From the NCBI GenBank assembly GCA_030704615.1, contig CM060733.1, positions 73,162,001-73,226,000 on the forward strand: a stretch of 64,000 bases of DNA. Reading direction: 5' to 3'. The stretch's first letter is position 1, and each line of letters starts with the position of its first letter. Origin of the DNA: Takakia lepidozioides. Its lineage: Eukaryota; Streptophyta; Takakiopsida; Takakiales; Takakiaceae. Both the position numbers and the translations under genes were made by a program. This document shows positions 45,890 to 58,054 of this stretch, one piece after another. A model generated the notes under the pieces. It searched no databases and was not told the DNA's origin. It worked only from the letters and a program-made list of their open reading frames with translations.

Positions 45890-46990
45890 GAGAGTGTGGG
45901 GATTGCACCAGGACCACCTCAATTGTCTCCATTGGACACCACACCTATTGGTGGCAGTATCCGGATGAAGGATTTGTCTTCTGGACTTGTTTGGCGGGAT
46001 CAGCACCGGATTGGCTGCTGTGTACAGGCAGGTGTACGAGTTCGGCGTTACCTATATGTGGAGAGGGATGAGACTGCACGACGCGTTTCACTTTGCATGT
46101 TGCTCAGTTGGTGCAGCGGTACCCTGAGTTGTTGTCGGTGTCTGCAATTCGTGGATATCAGCAGGCCTTGCCAGCAGACATTCGTTGCTGGGGCGCAGGA
46201 TTTGGAGCGGGTTGGCTCCATTGATCTGGTAGTGGCAGGTTGGCCCTGCCAAGGGCATTCATCAGCCGGGCATGGCAAGGATTGCGAGACTCGAGTCGGG
46301 TCTGTTTGGGAGATGGTGCGGGTTTTGCGCCACTTGCAGCTTCATCAAGCTGTATCTCCAGCATACATCTTGGAGAATGTGCCACTGATGGGCGATTCTC
46401 GGGCCAGGGTGATGGCCAGTGTGCATCAAGTCCGGTCGTGGCTTGGGTCAGCAGTGTTGCTAGATGCAGCTACAGTGGGGTCACGGGCTCATCGTCCACG
46501 GCTATGGTGGACTAACATGATGCCACCCGCACTGCTCAAGCGTGCATTTGATGGGGTGCAGCGGCCAGCACATCTCACAGTGGATAACATTCTGGACACA
46601 GGGAGGCAGTCTCAACGTGTGAGACAAATGACCGTTCGCTTTGGCAGTGGTCAACAAGGTGGGTCAACCACGAGCAGCATTACCTACATGCTCAGCTTCC
46701 CAGGATCGCATGCTTTCGGGATAGTGGACCTGGCCTCCTGTGGGATGCTCAGTTGCCAGCAGTTAGTGGAGCCTAATGCTGACGAGCGTGAGCGGGCAAT
46801 GGGTTTTACCACTGGTACCACGGCGGTGTCGTCTCTTTCTGAGGCATCACGTCGTCAAGGTTGGGGCAAGCAATGGATCTCCAATTGCTTGACCGGATTA
46901 TCAGCTTGGCTCTAGCTGAGCAACGCAGAGTGCGGAATACACTTCCCTCAATGGTCTCTCTGCCTACGAGACGGTACAGGCAGTGAGTGG
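45890..46990 (+). pseudogene. Cytosine-C5 DNA methyltransferase domain in the retroelement
   Basis: C5-methyltransferase motifs occur in family order. Motif I LLDLFGGISTGLAAV (46 kb, about 45980-46025) is one frame away from the following YLYVERDETARRVS. Motif IV GWPCQGHS (46238-46261) keeps the catalytic Cys. Motif VI is YILENVP (46361-46381), motif VIII SRAHRPRLWW (46481-46510), and the end holds ERERAMGFTTGT plus, in another frame, LGQAMDLQLLD (motif X-like). Three or more small indels break the frame. The enzyme would methylate cytosine in DNA, possibly the element itself or target sites; the target is unknown. Confidence 0.8.
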
Positions 46991-47049
46991 GGGCGAGCAT
47001 ATGAGGACCATGGGGTGCATGCATCCATGGCAACGTGGGAGGTGCTCGA

Positions 47050-47642
47050 GGTTCAGAGGGAGTTGGCAGCCAAGGCGGCTGTGATGGATGAGGTTGGGAT
47101 TCTTCTCGAGTTGAGGAGGTCCTCAAGGATGAGATGATGGGGCAGGATGATGCATGTCATTGACTGAGCAGGTAGGGAGTACTGCTCAAGAGGTTGCAGC
47201 ATAGCACCACGGGACGCGTCCTCTACCTCTAAGCCCATGGACTTAAGGTTGTAGTTACGGAGGACAATTGGGAGCCTGACATTGGACCCATCGTCACCGG
47301 AGGAGAGAGACGACGTATACGGCGGTTCTTGAGGGCTTACAGGAATTGCTTTGCCTTCAGTTTGAAGGACTTGGGAGCACTGAAGGGTCAAGAGATCCGT
47401 ATTGAGTTGGCCACTGACACGCCAATCTTTCGGAGACCCTAGATACAGTGACATGGCGAGGTCTTTGATTCAGATGAGGACTCAAGATCTCTGGGAGGCA
47501 GGTTTGGTGGAGCTCTCTGGTGGAGAGTATGCTTCAGCCACAGTGATGCCAGCCAAGAAGGATGTCTATGGCAATTGGACGGAGAGACGTTGTGCGGTGA
47601 TTACCGGCCTGTGAAATCGTCAGACCAAGTCCGATAAGTATG
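47050..47642 (+). pseudogene. Reverse transcriptase N-terminus, truncated
   Basis: KGQEIRIELATDTPIFRRP (about 47387-47443) and ELSGGEYASATVMPAKKDV (from about 47510) match the entry region of Ty3-type RT. CGDYRP and SDKYAV follow in shifted frames up to 47642. The FADD/YMDD active site is lost at the join with the transposon gene 2 fragment. Two frameshifts are visible. Confidence 0.7.
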
Positions 47643-47745
47643 CAGTCCGCTGGAGATGAGAGAGGCACTGAGGGGGAGGAGGAGGAGCAGGACAGTCTAG
47701 AACAGGATGAGGATTCCGATGATTTTCAAGATTAATAGAATTTTA
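47643..47745 (+). pseudogene. Gene 2 last 90 bp, inverted against the rest of copy B
   Basis: It reads SAGDE..EEEEQDSLEQDED then SDDFQD and stop, matching the copy A C-terminus (24140-24230), including the AGATTAATAGAATTTTAA after the stop. It is on the plus strand, while the rest of copy B gene 2 begins at 47746 on the minus strand. This creates a foldback at 47745. Confidence 0.8.
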
Positions 47746-50700
47746 ACGTCGCTCTCATCCGCTGAATCACATATGTACTTTCGTACCCGTCTACCTGTCT
47801 GAGCTGCTGCCAACTCTTTCCTTATCCTTCTGTCCTCCCTAGCCTCTCCAAAATCTGCTCTACTTTACTGGGAGATTCTCACTTCTTCTAATCGCTGTAT
47901 TTGCGAGTTTAGCTGCATAACTAGGAAGGGAGTAGTCCCTCACCGGGCTCGTCATGATGAAGTCGGCCCTCGCAAAAACGGGACATTTTCCTGGCAGGAA
48001 GTGTAGGCCCTACTGTTTCGACCCGGACCCTGCAATCCTGCACATGACAATATCAACGAGACTAATGAGAACCACAGTCGGGAAATTCCTTTGACATAAA
48101 TGACCCGAAGGCTTTGCAAACTTACAATGTTTGCACTAACTCGTATTCCGGGTTCTCTCTGCATCAAGTCCACTGTGTCTCCTCGGACTCCGACGAATAG
48201 GAGGAGACTTCCGCTATGTCGGGAGCCTTCACATTCCGTTGCAGCCCTCCAGATGGGATCCCACACGGATGAATCCTCCTCGTAGGCAAAGAGGTGCCGG
48301 TCGGAAACCGCCCAGCCCACATTGAGGCACCTGTTACAATGCCATCCACACAGTACCACATGGCGCTTTCAGATGTTGCGAACTACATCCTAACGAGAAT
48401 TTGCAGAACAGCAGAGATCAAGATTCTGCATACTGTCCCACAGATGAGGTCCAGCACTGTGCCCTCCACGTCTGTGCATGTCTCCATAATTGTCGAATGA
48501 AGGCAGGGCTCCGAGTCCGTGAGTACCGCAGGGGTTCCGTTGAAGTGAGGCTATGAGGAGAAGTTCCTTGGGAACGTTGTTGAACAGAAAGTCGTAATCG
48601 AGTGGGTCGCAGTTCGGGTCAACCTTTCTCCCTCCTTCCGGAAAGCAAAGGTGGAGTTTTCCTTCACAAAGCAGTATGCATCGAAACGCTTCGTCTGCAT
48701 TACACAGGGGGAAAACGATTTAGAAACCGAATGCGCACCGCATTTGAAAGCACCCAAGCAAATGAATGGACGAGTGCCAGTGTCGTACTCACCTTCTTCC
48801 CTTCCGACCGAAGGCCAGTGTGTGATGCACGTCACTTCTTTTTCAGAATCGGGACGGCGCTCTTGCGGGTCCATTCGCAATTCCTGTCTGAGTGTTTTTC
48901 CTCTGCTCGCCAGGACAACCACACAAGCCTCTGTCGTCCAACACCATGCGGGCAAGCCCGAATCCTGTCTTCAAAAGTCCTCCGAGTAAGGTACCCGTAC
49001 CAGGTACAAGATGGCAAAGCTTGCAGTCCTTCCACGGCTCTCCGTCAGGAATATCCAAGATGATCATATCGCAAGACCACTCGGTGGAATTTCCGCCTCC
49101 TACAATCCTATGAATACACTCTTGAAATCGCACACCCGCTCACAAGCAACAAGAACGGACCATATTCATTGAAATCTCCGGGGGTGTCGGAGGCTCTTCG
49201 GCAGTCGCCTTTCTTCTTTCGCATTTTTTTCTTTGCCCTTTCAGACCTCCATGGTCTTCATGTATGCCAATTGGCTGCCCGTCCATCAAAGCCGCCAGAG
49301 GAAACTCTCATTTACACACTGGAATACTGTTTCGGGAGCCAATTTCGGCCTCTTCATTTCCACCGGCTCGAAAGGGTGCCCCCCGGGGTTGAAGAGGGCC
49401 TCTTTGCCGAGCCAGTTCTCGTGCCTCTCGTGACACCGGTGGGCACAGGGGAGGCAGCCTGCGTTGGGGGGGTGGGCTGGTTGCAAAGTCTCCATCGGAG
49501 TCCTCTTCTCACCCTCTTCCTGAACAGGCTGTTTCTGCTTCTTCGTTTTGGCGGTGTCACAACAGCTGATCCTTGTTGGCGAGTCCTCTTCTTCGACCCC
49601 TTCTGTTGGGCTGCAACAGCTGATCCACCGTCCTTTGTGCCATCTCAGCTGCCCTTCTGGATTCTTCCAGAGCAGCAGATTCCTTTGCCGACTTTGGCCC
49701 AGCAGGGACACGTCTTTCCTTTCTCTTCTCTTCTGCCAAGGCGTGCAGATCTTTCTCAGACTCGTCAACAATACCGCCAGACATGTCCAGGTACCACGGG
49801 CATCCAACGAGATGCGCGGGATGCCATTGTTTTGCATCTCGGGTGTGTAGACACAGCTTGGGCCCGCCACGGTCCAAGCCATGAAGAATGGGGGCTCTTG
49901 AGCCAGGGCCTGTCTGAAGGAGCACGTTTTCATATACCTGCAAGGCAGTCAGCATGCGTGAGCAAAATTGAGACCAACCTACTGGCAGAGTGCCACCGAA
50001 AACATAAAATGCGAATGCGGTGCCGCATTTCCGAGACAAACCTCGTAACCAGGCTTCGCATACAAGGGCAGCTGTGCTTCACCTATAAACAATTCGCATT
50101 GCAGCTTTCCCGCTCCCTCCTGATGTGTAAACTCCACGCTCCTTCTTGCTGGGTAGCGTTCTCTGGCGAAAAGGTTGTCCTTGTACGCACATCTGAAACG
50201 TGTCACGTAGTCTTCCAATGTCTGTGTTCCATCCATTTGACGTACAAGCCGAACGAATTTGTGTGCATTACGACTTGCTCCTTTGCATTCGACATTACTG
50301 CCATTCCCAAATGCATTGTCACGTAGCAGTTCAGGGAATTCATGTCAGAAAAGCAAATCTGGGGAAGTACCTGTGAATTACCTGGAACCACCAAGTCAAC
50401 GGTTGAGCCACACATCCAATGCAGGGTCGGAAACTTCAGTGGAAAAGACCAATTGTCCTTATGCTCTCGGATGCATTCAGATCGACAGCCACCGTGTCTG
50501 CCATTTCCGATCCAAGTCAGTGGCTGGAGAGAGTGGCTATTGCTAGAAGGAAATCAGTGCATTGAAACCTCACCTTCTCTTTCGCCTCCACACATGCCGT
50601 TGAGAGGTGATGCAGTTTCTCCAATTGCATGGTCGGCTGCATGGCCGAGAATAGTGTTTTGCAATCTCGGGATGAAGTCCTTTCCAAGTGCCGGATCTGC

Positions 50701-52675
50701 AATTGCCACCAGCTTCACAAGCTTTGACTTGTATTTGGTTCTGGACTTGACACCGGCTTCCTTCAAGTGCTCAGTCAATGACTGCAACGTTTTGACCTGC
50801 CCCTCACTTTCCATGAAGAAGCGTTTGGCATGGGCCAAATCCAGTGATGTTTGACTGCCAACAAAAACATGCAGAAGCGTTACATTCGATTCATGTGGAA
50901 ACATTACTGGAAATTGGGGAAGGATGAGCAGAGGGAAATTGGAGCGACGACTTACTTCGTATATCACCTCCACCATTCCATCCATAGTGAGACGATACCA
51001 TGTCCGGTCTGTTTTTGCAACGGCTTTCTGAATGAGCTCCGGCTCCAGCATTTCCGCAAACATCTGCGATCAGTAAGACCAGTTTTCCTCACCCTGTACA
51101 GCATATGTGCCATGTGGGTATGCACGTACGCATTCTCAGTGACCCTGCAAGGCACACTCTCCAGTTCAGTACACGGAAGCACGGAATCAAACCAGAATGG
51201 AAACCGAATGCGGCAACCGGCATTCGAATGTGCTAGGGAGGGTATGAGTATTTACGAGTTGAGGTCCGCCATGGCATTCTGAGGAGGGAGGGTCTGCCGC
51301 CTTCACCTTCAGGATGACACACTCCACCATGTAATGCCAGCAATGTGCTTGGCATGGTTCTTGCTTGATGTACTCCCACCAGGCGAGAAGTCGGTGATTC
51401 CCGTCCCACACAAAGAACATTTTCCCGACATATGGCCGAAGTCGGGATCACCCTTCAGCGTCGCCTCGAATTGTGTTGCGAGTGTGCCAGTGGGATCCCA
51501 GTTGACAATCATCGGCAGTGGGTCCACGGGTTTCGGCCGTCCTCATTCTCTATGGAAACGTAAAACGCTGCCGATCCAGAGGTACCCTTCTCGAAATGCG
51601 AACTTGAGCTTATCCACATCTCCGGGAAGGGCCTGCCTGACGATGGGAAGGGAGACCATGCGACAGAGTGGGATTCGAAGAGTCCGTGGAATACCCTGCT
51701 GCCAGAACTATGCCAATGCTTACTGTGTGTCTCCTCCAAACTTTTTCCGCTGCACTTTTGAAATCCTCGGGAGAATGTCTGTAGGTGCCGGTAGTGGCTG
51801 AGCAGGTGGAGCATCCTCAACTGGAGCTGCCACTCTGGGGCCTGTGTGCGGGCAATTCTGCCACTGCAGGGCCCCTCCGGGCTGCTAGCTCATCGGTGTG
51901 AGGTCTGCCTTGCGACGTTCAGCGGCAGCACCCTCCTCCGGTACCAACTCGAGATCAACGGTTAGATCCCATTGCTTCGCTGCAGCAGGAGTCGGCCCCA
52001 ACACTGCAGGCGGGAAATCCTCAAGGAACTGAGCTTCAGCTCGTGGAAGCGGTTTGCGGGAGATTGTTCGCCCGTCGCCCTGATTGCCTTCTGCTTCTCA
52101 TCCTTGCAGGTGAAGGTGTCTGCTGCAATAGAATCTGTCTTCTACCCTGCTGCTTCATTCGCGTTGGGGGGGGTGAATCGGCCTGAGCCGGTTCAGAAGC
52201 CAGTAGAGGGACGGGCTGCTTCTTCTTCGACTTTGCTGGAGAAGGGCCCGACCCCTGCTGGCGATTCTCCATGATCGAAGAACGCGAGTCGATCTCTGAG
52301 ACTTTGAACTTGCCCTTCGAAGACGCGTCTTTGAATCGCAGAGGGCTAGGCCCGGCAGGAGTACCCGCGCTCGGGGATCGGGTGGGTGTACGTGCTGCAG
52401 CTAGCTCCTCGGACTCTTCCTGCGGCTCTTCGGATTCCTGCGATCCCTCCAGCACGTCCACCTTTCCTGTTAGGCATGCAAACATGTTCTGCATTCAAGT
52501 CTCCTAGCATTCAGTCTAAGAATTACAGAAGCAAAATGGGGGGTTCGGTGCTCGATCAGCTGCGCGCAGCCCGATCGCATGGAGCTCTCACTGGTGGCTG
52601 GGTTGCCTGAGTGGCCTGCTGCTCGGAGATGGCAATCTCCTCCTGTAGACGCATCTGCTTCCTCCCCTTCGGCAT
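47746..52675 (-). pseudogene. Gene 2: ParB-methyltransferase-like protein, copy B
   Basis: This is the inverted counterpart of copy A. It starts MPKGRKQMRLQEEIA at 52675, with an alternative start at 52494. It keeps the ParB-like region lost in A: VSLPIVRQALPGDVDKLKF, then DPLPMIVNWDPTG, then MFFVWDGNHRLLAWWEYI and YMVECVILKVK (about 51660-51280). Next come helical exons (EPELIQKAVAKTDRTW), a basic region, the motif IV-like CDMIILDIPDGEP (about 49060), and TVLDLICGT (about 48450) with HLFAYEED after an intron. One-base losses, for example just before MFFVWDG (near 51422), and stops show it is dead. Family: ParB-like N-domain fused to a beta-class amino-methyltransferase, a pairing common in phages and bacteria but unexpected here. 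Confidence 0.65.
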
Positions 52676-53109
52676 TGGCCTACGTCCGAAGTATAATTTC
52701 CGGAGCTTGCGACGAGGTCTCCTGTCTGGTGCACGAACTCCCCCCCTCTCAGGTTCGAGCATAAGAAGAACAGAGAGAGGGAAAAGGGGCAAAGAGTGCA
52801 GATGGAAAGGGCGCGAGAGGGGTGACTGAGGAGACACGACAAAAGTAGATGAAACGGCGGTGATGCACCACTTGGGTTCGAAAGGTTGGACGAAAGTGTC
52901 TCCTCGTGGAGTTTGCGTCATTACGAAATTCGAATCGTTGAGGGTACGCCCGCCGTCCAAAAATCAAACATCATTATCCAACGGTCAGGCCGCGCCGCCT
53001 CATGCCCCTTCAGTCAGATAGAGTGCCGACATGTGCAGCAATTCCGTTGCTCCACGTGTTCACATTTCAAGGCATTTCCGTCCCAGCGTCTGATGAGTTG
53101 GAGCGAGAA

Positions 53110-54822
53110 TGCGAATGCGGCGCCGCATTTCCGTTAAGTACGATCACTCTGCTACACATCCGTACTTGTTGGAAGAAAATGCGGCACCGCATTTCCGTTC
53201 CACCTTCACATACCTTAGTTGTTGAACGGAAATACGGTGCCGCATTTCCGTCCCACAGCTCCATGTATGAGATTCAGAAGGGAAATGCGGCGCCGCATTT
53301 CCGTTCCCACTTCACATACGTTAGTTGATGAATGGAAATGCCGTGCCACATTTCCGTTCGGGAAAGTATAGAGGTCTCACCTGGACAGAAATGCGGTGTC
53401 GCATTTCCGGTCTGGAAAGGTTGAAGGTCTCACATGGATGGAAATGCGGCAACACATTTCCGTAGCACAGCTCCAGGCCGAATATACAAAACGGAAATGC
53501 GGCGCCGCATTTCCGTTCGAGAATGTCGGAAGGTGCAACTCGAACAGAAATGCGGTGCCGCATTTCTGTACCCGTTGCGCACGATTTTCAGTCAGAATGG
53601 AAATGCGGTACCGCATTTCCGTTCTGTAGAGTATTAACGTCTGACGCTGGCGGAAATGCCTTCCCGCATTTTCGTTCCACAGCTCCATGCCTCACATACA
53701 AAACGGAAATGCGGTGCCGCATTTCCGTTTTGGAATGTCGGATGGTGGGACTCCGACGGAAATGCGGTACCGCATTTCAATTCCGATGTTTCAGGATATT
53801 TCATCAGAACGGAAATGCGGTGCCGCATTTCCCTTTTAAATCTAATACATTCCGTTCTGGAATGTTGGGAGGTGCGACTCGGATGGAAATGCGCTGCCGC
53901 ATTTCAGTTCCGATGGTTCACGATTTTCAGTCAGAACGGAAATGCGGTGCCGCATTTCCGTTCTGGAATGATGGTAGGTGCGACTCGGATGGAAATACGT
54001 TGCCGCATTTCAGTTCCGATGGTTCACGATTTTCAGTCAGAACGGAAATGCGGTGCCGCATTTCCGTTCTGGAATGATGGTAGGTGCGACTCGGATGGAA
54101 ATACGGTGCCGCATTTCAGTTCAGATAGTTCACGATTTTCAGTCAGAACGGAAATGCGGTGCCGCATTTCCGTTCTGGATAGTGTTCGTGTCTCAACCGG
54201 TCGGAATTGCGCTGTATGAAGCTGTCGGAATCTTACTCGGCTCCAGGCATCAGATACAAAATGGAAATGCGGCGCCGCATTTCCTTTATGGAATGTCGAA
54301 AAGTGCGACTTTGACGGAAATGCGGTGCCGCATTTCTGTTCCCGTTGTTCATAATTCTCAATCAGAACGGAAATGCGGTACCGCATTTCCGTTCCACCTT
54401 CACATACCGTGCTTGTTGAATGAAAATGCGGTACCGCATTTCCGTTCTCGAGAGTATGAATGTCTTTTAAGGACGGAAATGTGCTGCAGCATTTCTATCC
54501 CTCAACTCCATGCATCAGATACAAAATGGAAATGCGGCGCCGCATTCCCGTTCTGGAATGTCGAAAAGTGCGACTCGGACGGAAATGCGGTGCCGCATTT
54601 CTGTTCCCGTTGTTCATAAATCTGAATCAGAACGGAAATGCGGTACCGCATTTCCGTTCCACCTTCACATACCGTGCTTGCTGGATGGAAATGCGTTACC
54701 GCATTTCCGTTCTGGAGAGTATAAAGGTTTCCCCCGGACGGAAACTCGGTGCCGCATTTCCGTCGCTCTGTTGCATGACCAAGATGCAATACGGAAATGC
54801 GGCGCCGTATTTCCGTCCACCA
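53110..54822. repeat. Palindrome array of copy B
   Basis: About 31 palindromes with arms GGAAATGCGG/CCGCATTTCC, centre GC, TA, CA or TG, spaced 52-54 bp apart, apart from a few larger gaps. It is the inverted equivalent of 17208-19396, and the spacer phrases are shared (GGTGCGACTCGGA, CACGATTTTCAGTCAGAA). It lies between the starts of gene 2 (minus) and gene 1 (plus). The unique sequence next to gene 1, CAACTTGGTTGTCTGACCG, matches copy A near 17140 in inverse orientation. Confidence 0.9.
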
Positions 54823-55243
54823 GCAATCGACAGAATCACTCGTGACGGGAAATCTGGAACCTCAATGGGTTGCATTGTTCCGAAACAACACAATTGCGGC
54901 CAGTCTTGATGAGCACAACTTGGTTGTCTGACCGTTTTAACCAGCAGTCCTGGCACTTGTCAGTGCGAACGTTCCTGTCTGCACCGAGAATACTGCTGGA
55001 TCCACCCTCAGGAGAAATTGTCAGGAGATGTTATTTCGTCGCCGAATCGGCCATCATTGTCCTACTCACTGGCTATGGAATCAAACCTCCCACCTTCATG
55101 CATGTAGCTTGAAACAATACTTTCCACTTCAATGTGCGACTTCCAATTGTCGATGGACTCCGCAGATCCACTTAGATGGTGCCTGTGAGCCTTGGTCTCT
55201 CGCTATACTGAACCTCGCACTTGCCAACTCCGTGCGGTGTTCG

Positions 55244-57590
55244 ATGGCTCCGAATTCCTACGCTATAGTTTGCTGTCCTCCGCAACTTGGGAGAGCCTGG
55301 ATCCCAAACGAGGGAGGACTTTGCAGAGTGACTGAAACTTACCTTTGTTCCAAATTCAAGCTCAAACCGGGCACAGTTTATTTGGAAGAAGAAAGGAAGG
55401 ATGTTCCTGGACAGGTTGACGAGACCATTGTCGTGCTAGGTAACGACGGAGGTTGCGGAATCGAATGGCACGTTCCCCCGTCAGACACCATCCTGTACCG
55501 AGCTGTGGGAATGCCCATTCCCTTTCCGAATCAGTCGCTGCCCACACCATCCACAAAGGAGTCCGGAAACCGAGAGGCGGCCACTGCCAACAGAGAGGTA
55601 TGCAACGATAATCATTCCCGACCTGGACCGTCAAGACCCTCCATAGCTTCTCGTGTGGACGTATTCGACATTTCCGACGAGGAAGATGATTGCATTGAGG
55701 TACCCATGTCCTCCACACGGTCGTTCAAATCCGGCATGGACATCTCTGTAGGTGCTACGCATGTGCCCTCGAGCATAACTCCAACCCGGTCCATTGTGCA
55801 GCTCCTACGACAACATCACCTCGATGGTTCTCGCTCCGAGCTGGCTGCTCTCGACTATGCCAAATTCCCAGTCAGAAAGGTAACGTTTCTGCCTCCCGAA
55901 GTCGATGGCAATGTCATCTTCGAGTTTCCACCTGTTTCTTCGTCAAAGAAAGCCTCCGGGATGTTAACAGACATGGATCGAAAGCATGACGGACACCCCT
56001 GGTGTGTGACGAAGACCGGTAGCACGAAAATTGCTGATGGTGTTCGTGTACGATATGTCCTCTGTGCGGGGAAGCTGAGGTGCCTCAATCCCACCTGCTT
56101 CCACTTTCTCTCCAAAGGAGGGCGGAGAAACGAGACGGATTGGACTGGCACAACGCATCATCCATTCATTGTCTCCAGCCAAGCTCCTGCGGGTTCTTTC
56201 AAGTGTGCACATTGCAAAGAACCACCGACGTGCATGTCCATGTGCAGAGCCAAGCAATATTACGTAATCCATTTGCTCCCGGACTTGACTAGAGCTTGCA
56301 TACACGTTGGGGTCCACTGCCACCCCTTGGCGAGAGGCAACATGCGTGAGGCTGTGCAGGAAGCACACGACATCATAAAAGAGGAGGTGAAATTGAGCCC
56401 CGGAGCCAGACCAAAGCAGATTCAGCTGAAGGCAGCCCACAAGATTGCTCTTGGCAAAATCATGTCTGAAGATGGTTCCGACCGAGAGCCCTTGACCGAA
56501 GACGAGATGCGTGACCTCTTGGAGTCCGTCTCGCACGTTTGTAGTCCGAATGTGCGGAATCACATCGTATCTTGCAAGCAGGAGTTCGGCAGGGGGTCGG
56601 ACATGTACTCAATCCTGGAGGTGAAACGAATGACTGGATATGACTACATCCAAGGTAGCAGGTTTCCAGGGCAAGGCAGCGAATCCGATCGTTGTTACAT
56701 TTTCAAAATGTCGACGTGTGGGCCTGGGAGTGGAGTCGACTTGGTCACTCGCATGACAACTGGAAACTTGTCGAATGCTTGGGTGATGTTTGATCACATC
56801 AAGCGAATTACAAACCATCAGTGGGTGACTATGGGTGCGCATGTTTATGACTATCACTCCAAGAGGCTCATGACGATTGCAATCTGCGAGATGAAAGGGG
56901 AGGACACACAGTCCGAGATGCATCTGTGGGAGGGCATAAACCAGCAGATGGCAAGGGCGGGATTGCCAGAGCCCAATTTCAGGGGATTCATGGCAGACAA
57001 CGCTCAGGCCAACGGGGCAGCGGTGCGGCGTGTGTACGGTGAGGACCCCAATGTTCCAATGGAGGGGAAAGAGAGATCCTGTGGATTCCATTGGATGCAG
57101 AGTCTATCCCACTACACTACCAAATTTGTTGCTAGCTCATTCCAGGCTGAACACCGTGTCCTTTGTACGGCGTGGAAGGATGCACCCACATTTGATGACG
57201 CGGAGGTTAAGTTTGCTATCATCGAGGCTTGGTGGAACACGTCAGGTGCAGTGGAGACAACCAATCTGGGAGCATTGCACAGCTGGTTGGGGTGGTGGCA
57301 TTTTCGGTATCGACAGTTCGGACAGTACATGCGGGAGGTAGGCTGCTGTCATTTTCGTTCATTTGTCTTTCTGTTACGGACATTTCGATTGGTCCCTCAC
57401 CGTTGTTTGTGTCCTTCTAGGAGCGGTGCTTGGATTCCGACACGGACATGCCGAACACGAATATGGCAGAATCGGTCCACTCCTCCTGGCGAGCGTCTTC
57501 TGCCGCACATCTGGTGGACGTAGTCACGGCCACAACGGAGGACATCGACAGAGCAATCATGCAGCAAGCCACGTACTACAAGTTCCTGAG
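55244..57590 (+). pseudogene. Gene 1: DDE/MULE-like transposase, copy B (3' truncated)
   Basis: The frame is intact from the conserved ATG (55244, MAPNSYAIVCCPPQLG) to the intron at 57338-57420. Order by residue: N-terminal domain with LKPGTVYLEEERKD (about 40-55); acidic SDEEDD (about 145); DMDRKHDGHPW (243) opening a GCM/WRKY-like zinc cluster (CAGKLRCLNPTC at 275, CAHCKEPPTCMSMC at 323, CIHVGVHCH at 352); helical region; catalytic core with VMFDHIKRITNHQW (515), GFMADNAQANG (583), CGFHWMQ (612) and IIEAWW..ETTNLGALHSW (660-680). D, D, C-xx-H and E fit the MULE type, though KDZ-like enzymes are not excluded. The last exon is cut at 57590, so the SWIM finger seen in copy D is missing. Confidence 0.7.
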
Positions 57591-58053
57591 CTACAATTTT
57601 GAATCATTTCTACAAGGGTAGGATTTCAATGTCACCTATGGATTTGATCCTACAAGTACCTTGGGAGTTTGAGAAGTTAAAGGGGTTGGTGAAAATTGTT
57701 GAGCGATCAGTGTCGAAAGAAGGCACTCAGGCTGGAACCAAATCAGCACAATTGGTGCAAAGAATAGGAAAGAGAGGAGCCTATGCATGGGCTTATGAAG
57801 CTGAAATGCTGGATGAGATCGACTCAGATGATGATTATCTGGACTGGGAAAAGACTATGAGGCACCAGGAACAAGAAACCCAAAGGATATTCATGGCAGC
57901 AAAACATCCACAGAGCACACCAGATGGCACAACTACTACACCAAGCTATGAGGATGATCGCTGGAGTCAGCTGAAAAGGAGGCTACAAATCAATCCAAGA
58001 CTAAGTCTAGAGCAAAGGGATCAGCTACTGGAGATCATAAAGGAAAATTAGGC
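57591..58053 (+). pseudogene. Retrotransposon fragment, probable pre-RT linker
   Basis: A 150-codon frame from 57599 contains LQVPWEFEKLKGLVKIVERS, an acidic DEIDSDDDYLDWE and a final LKRRLQINPRLSLEQRDQLL. The last part resembles the segment just before RT in Ty3/gypsy polyproteins. It is sandwiched between gene 1 copy B and gene 1 copy E with abrupt joins on both sides. The assignment is inference from one short motif. Confidence 0.45.
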
Positions 58054-58054
58054 A

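Larger units (their letters stand above)
43258..47642 (+). mobile_element. Ty3-like retroelement carrying a cytosine DNA methyltransferase
   Basis: Order on the plus strand: gag (with two zinc knuckles), aspartic protease, cytosine-C5 DNA methyltransferase, then the N-terminal part of RT. Retroelements that acquired a cytosine methyltransferase are described in the charophyte Klebsormidium and in dinoflagellates. The RT is cut at 47642 by a join to gene 2 of the transposon family, so RNase H, integrase and the 3' LTR are missing. Numerous frameshifts show that this copy is dead. A gag-only relative lies at 7378-8360. Confidence 0.8.

Noticed and set aside
49169-50326. A 385-codon plus-strand frame
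   Set aside because: It is antisense to gene 2 copy B. Its mirror is the antisense frame in copy A, so it comes from shared DNA and not from coding.
55244-57590. Gene 1 as a hAT transposase
   Set aside because: No BED finger or hAT C-terminal dimerisation motif is present. The GCM/WRKY-like zinc cluster, C-xx-H after the second Asp, and the SWIM finger fit MULE-like enzymes better.
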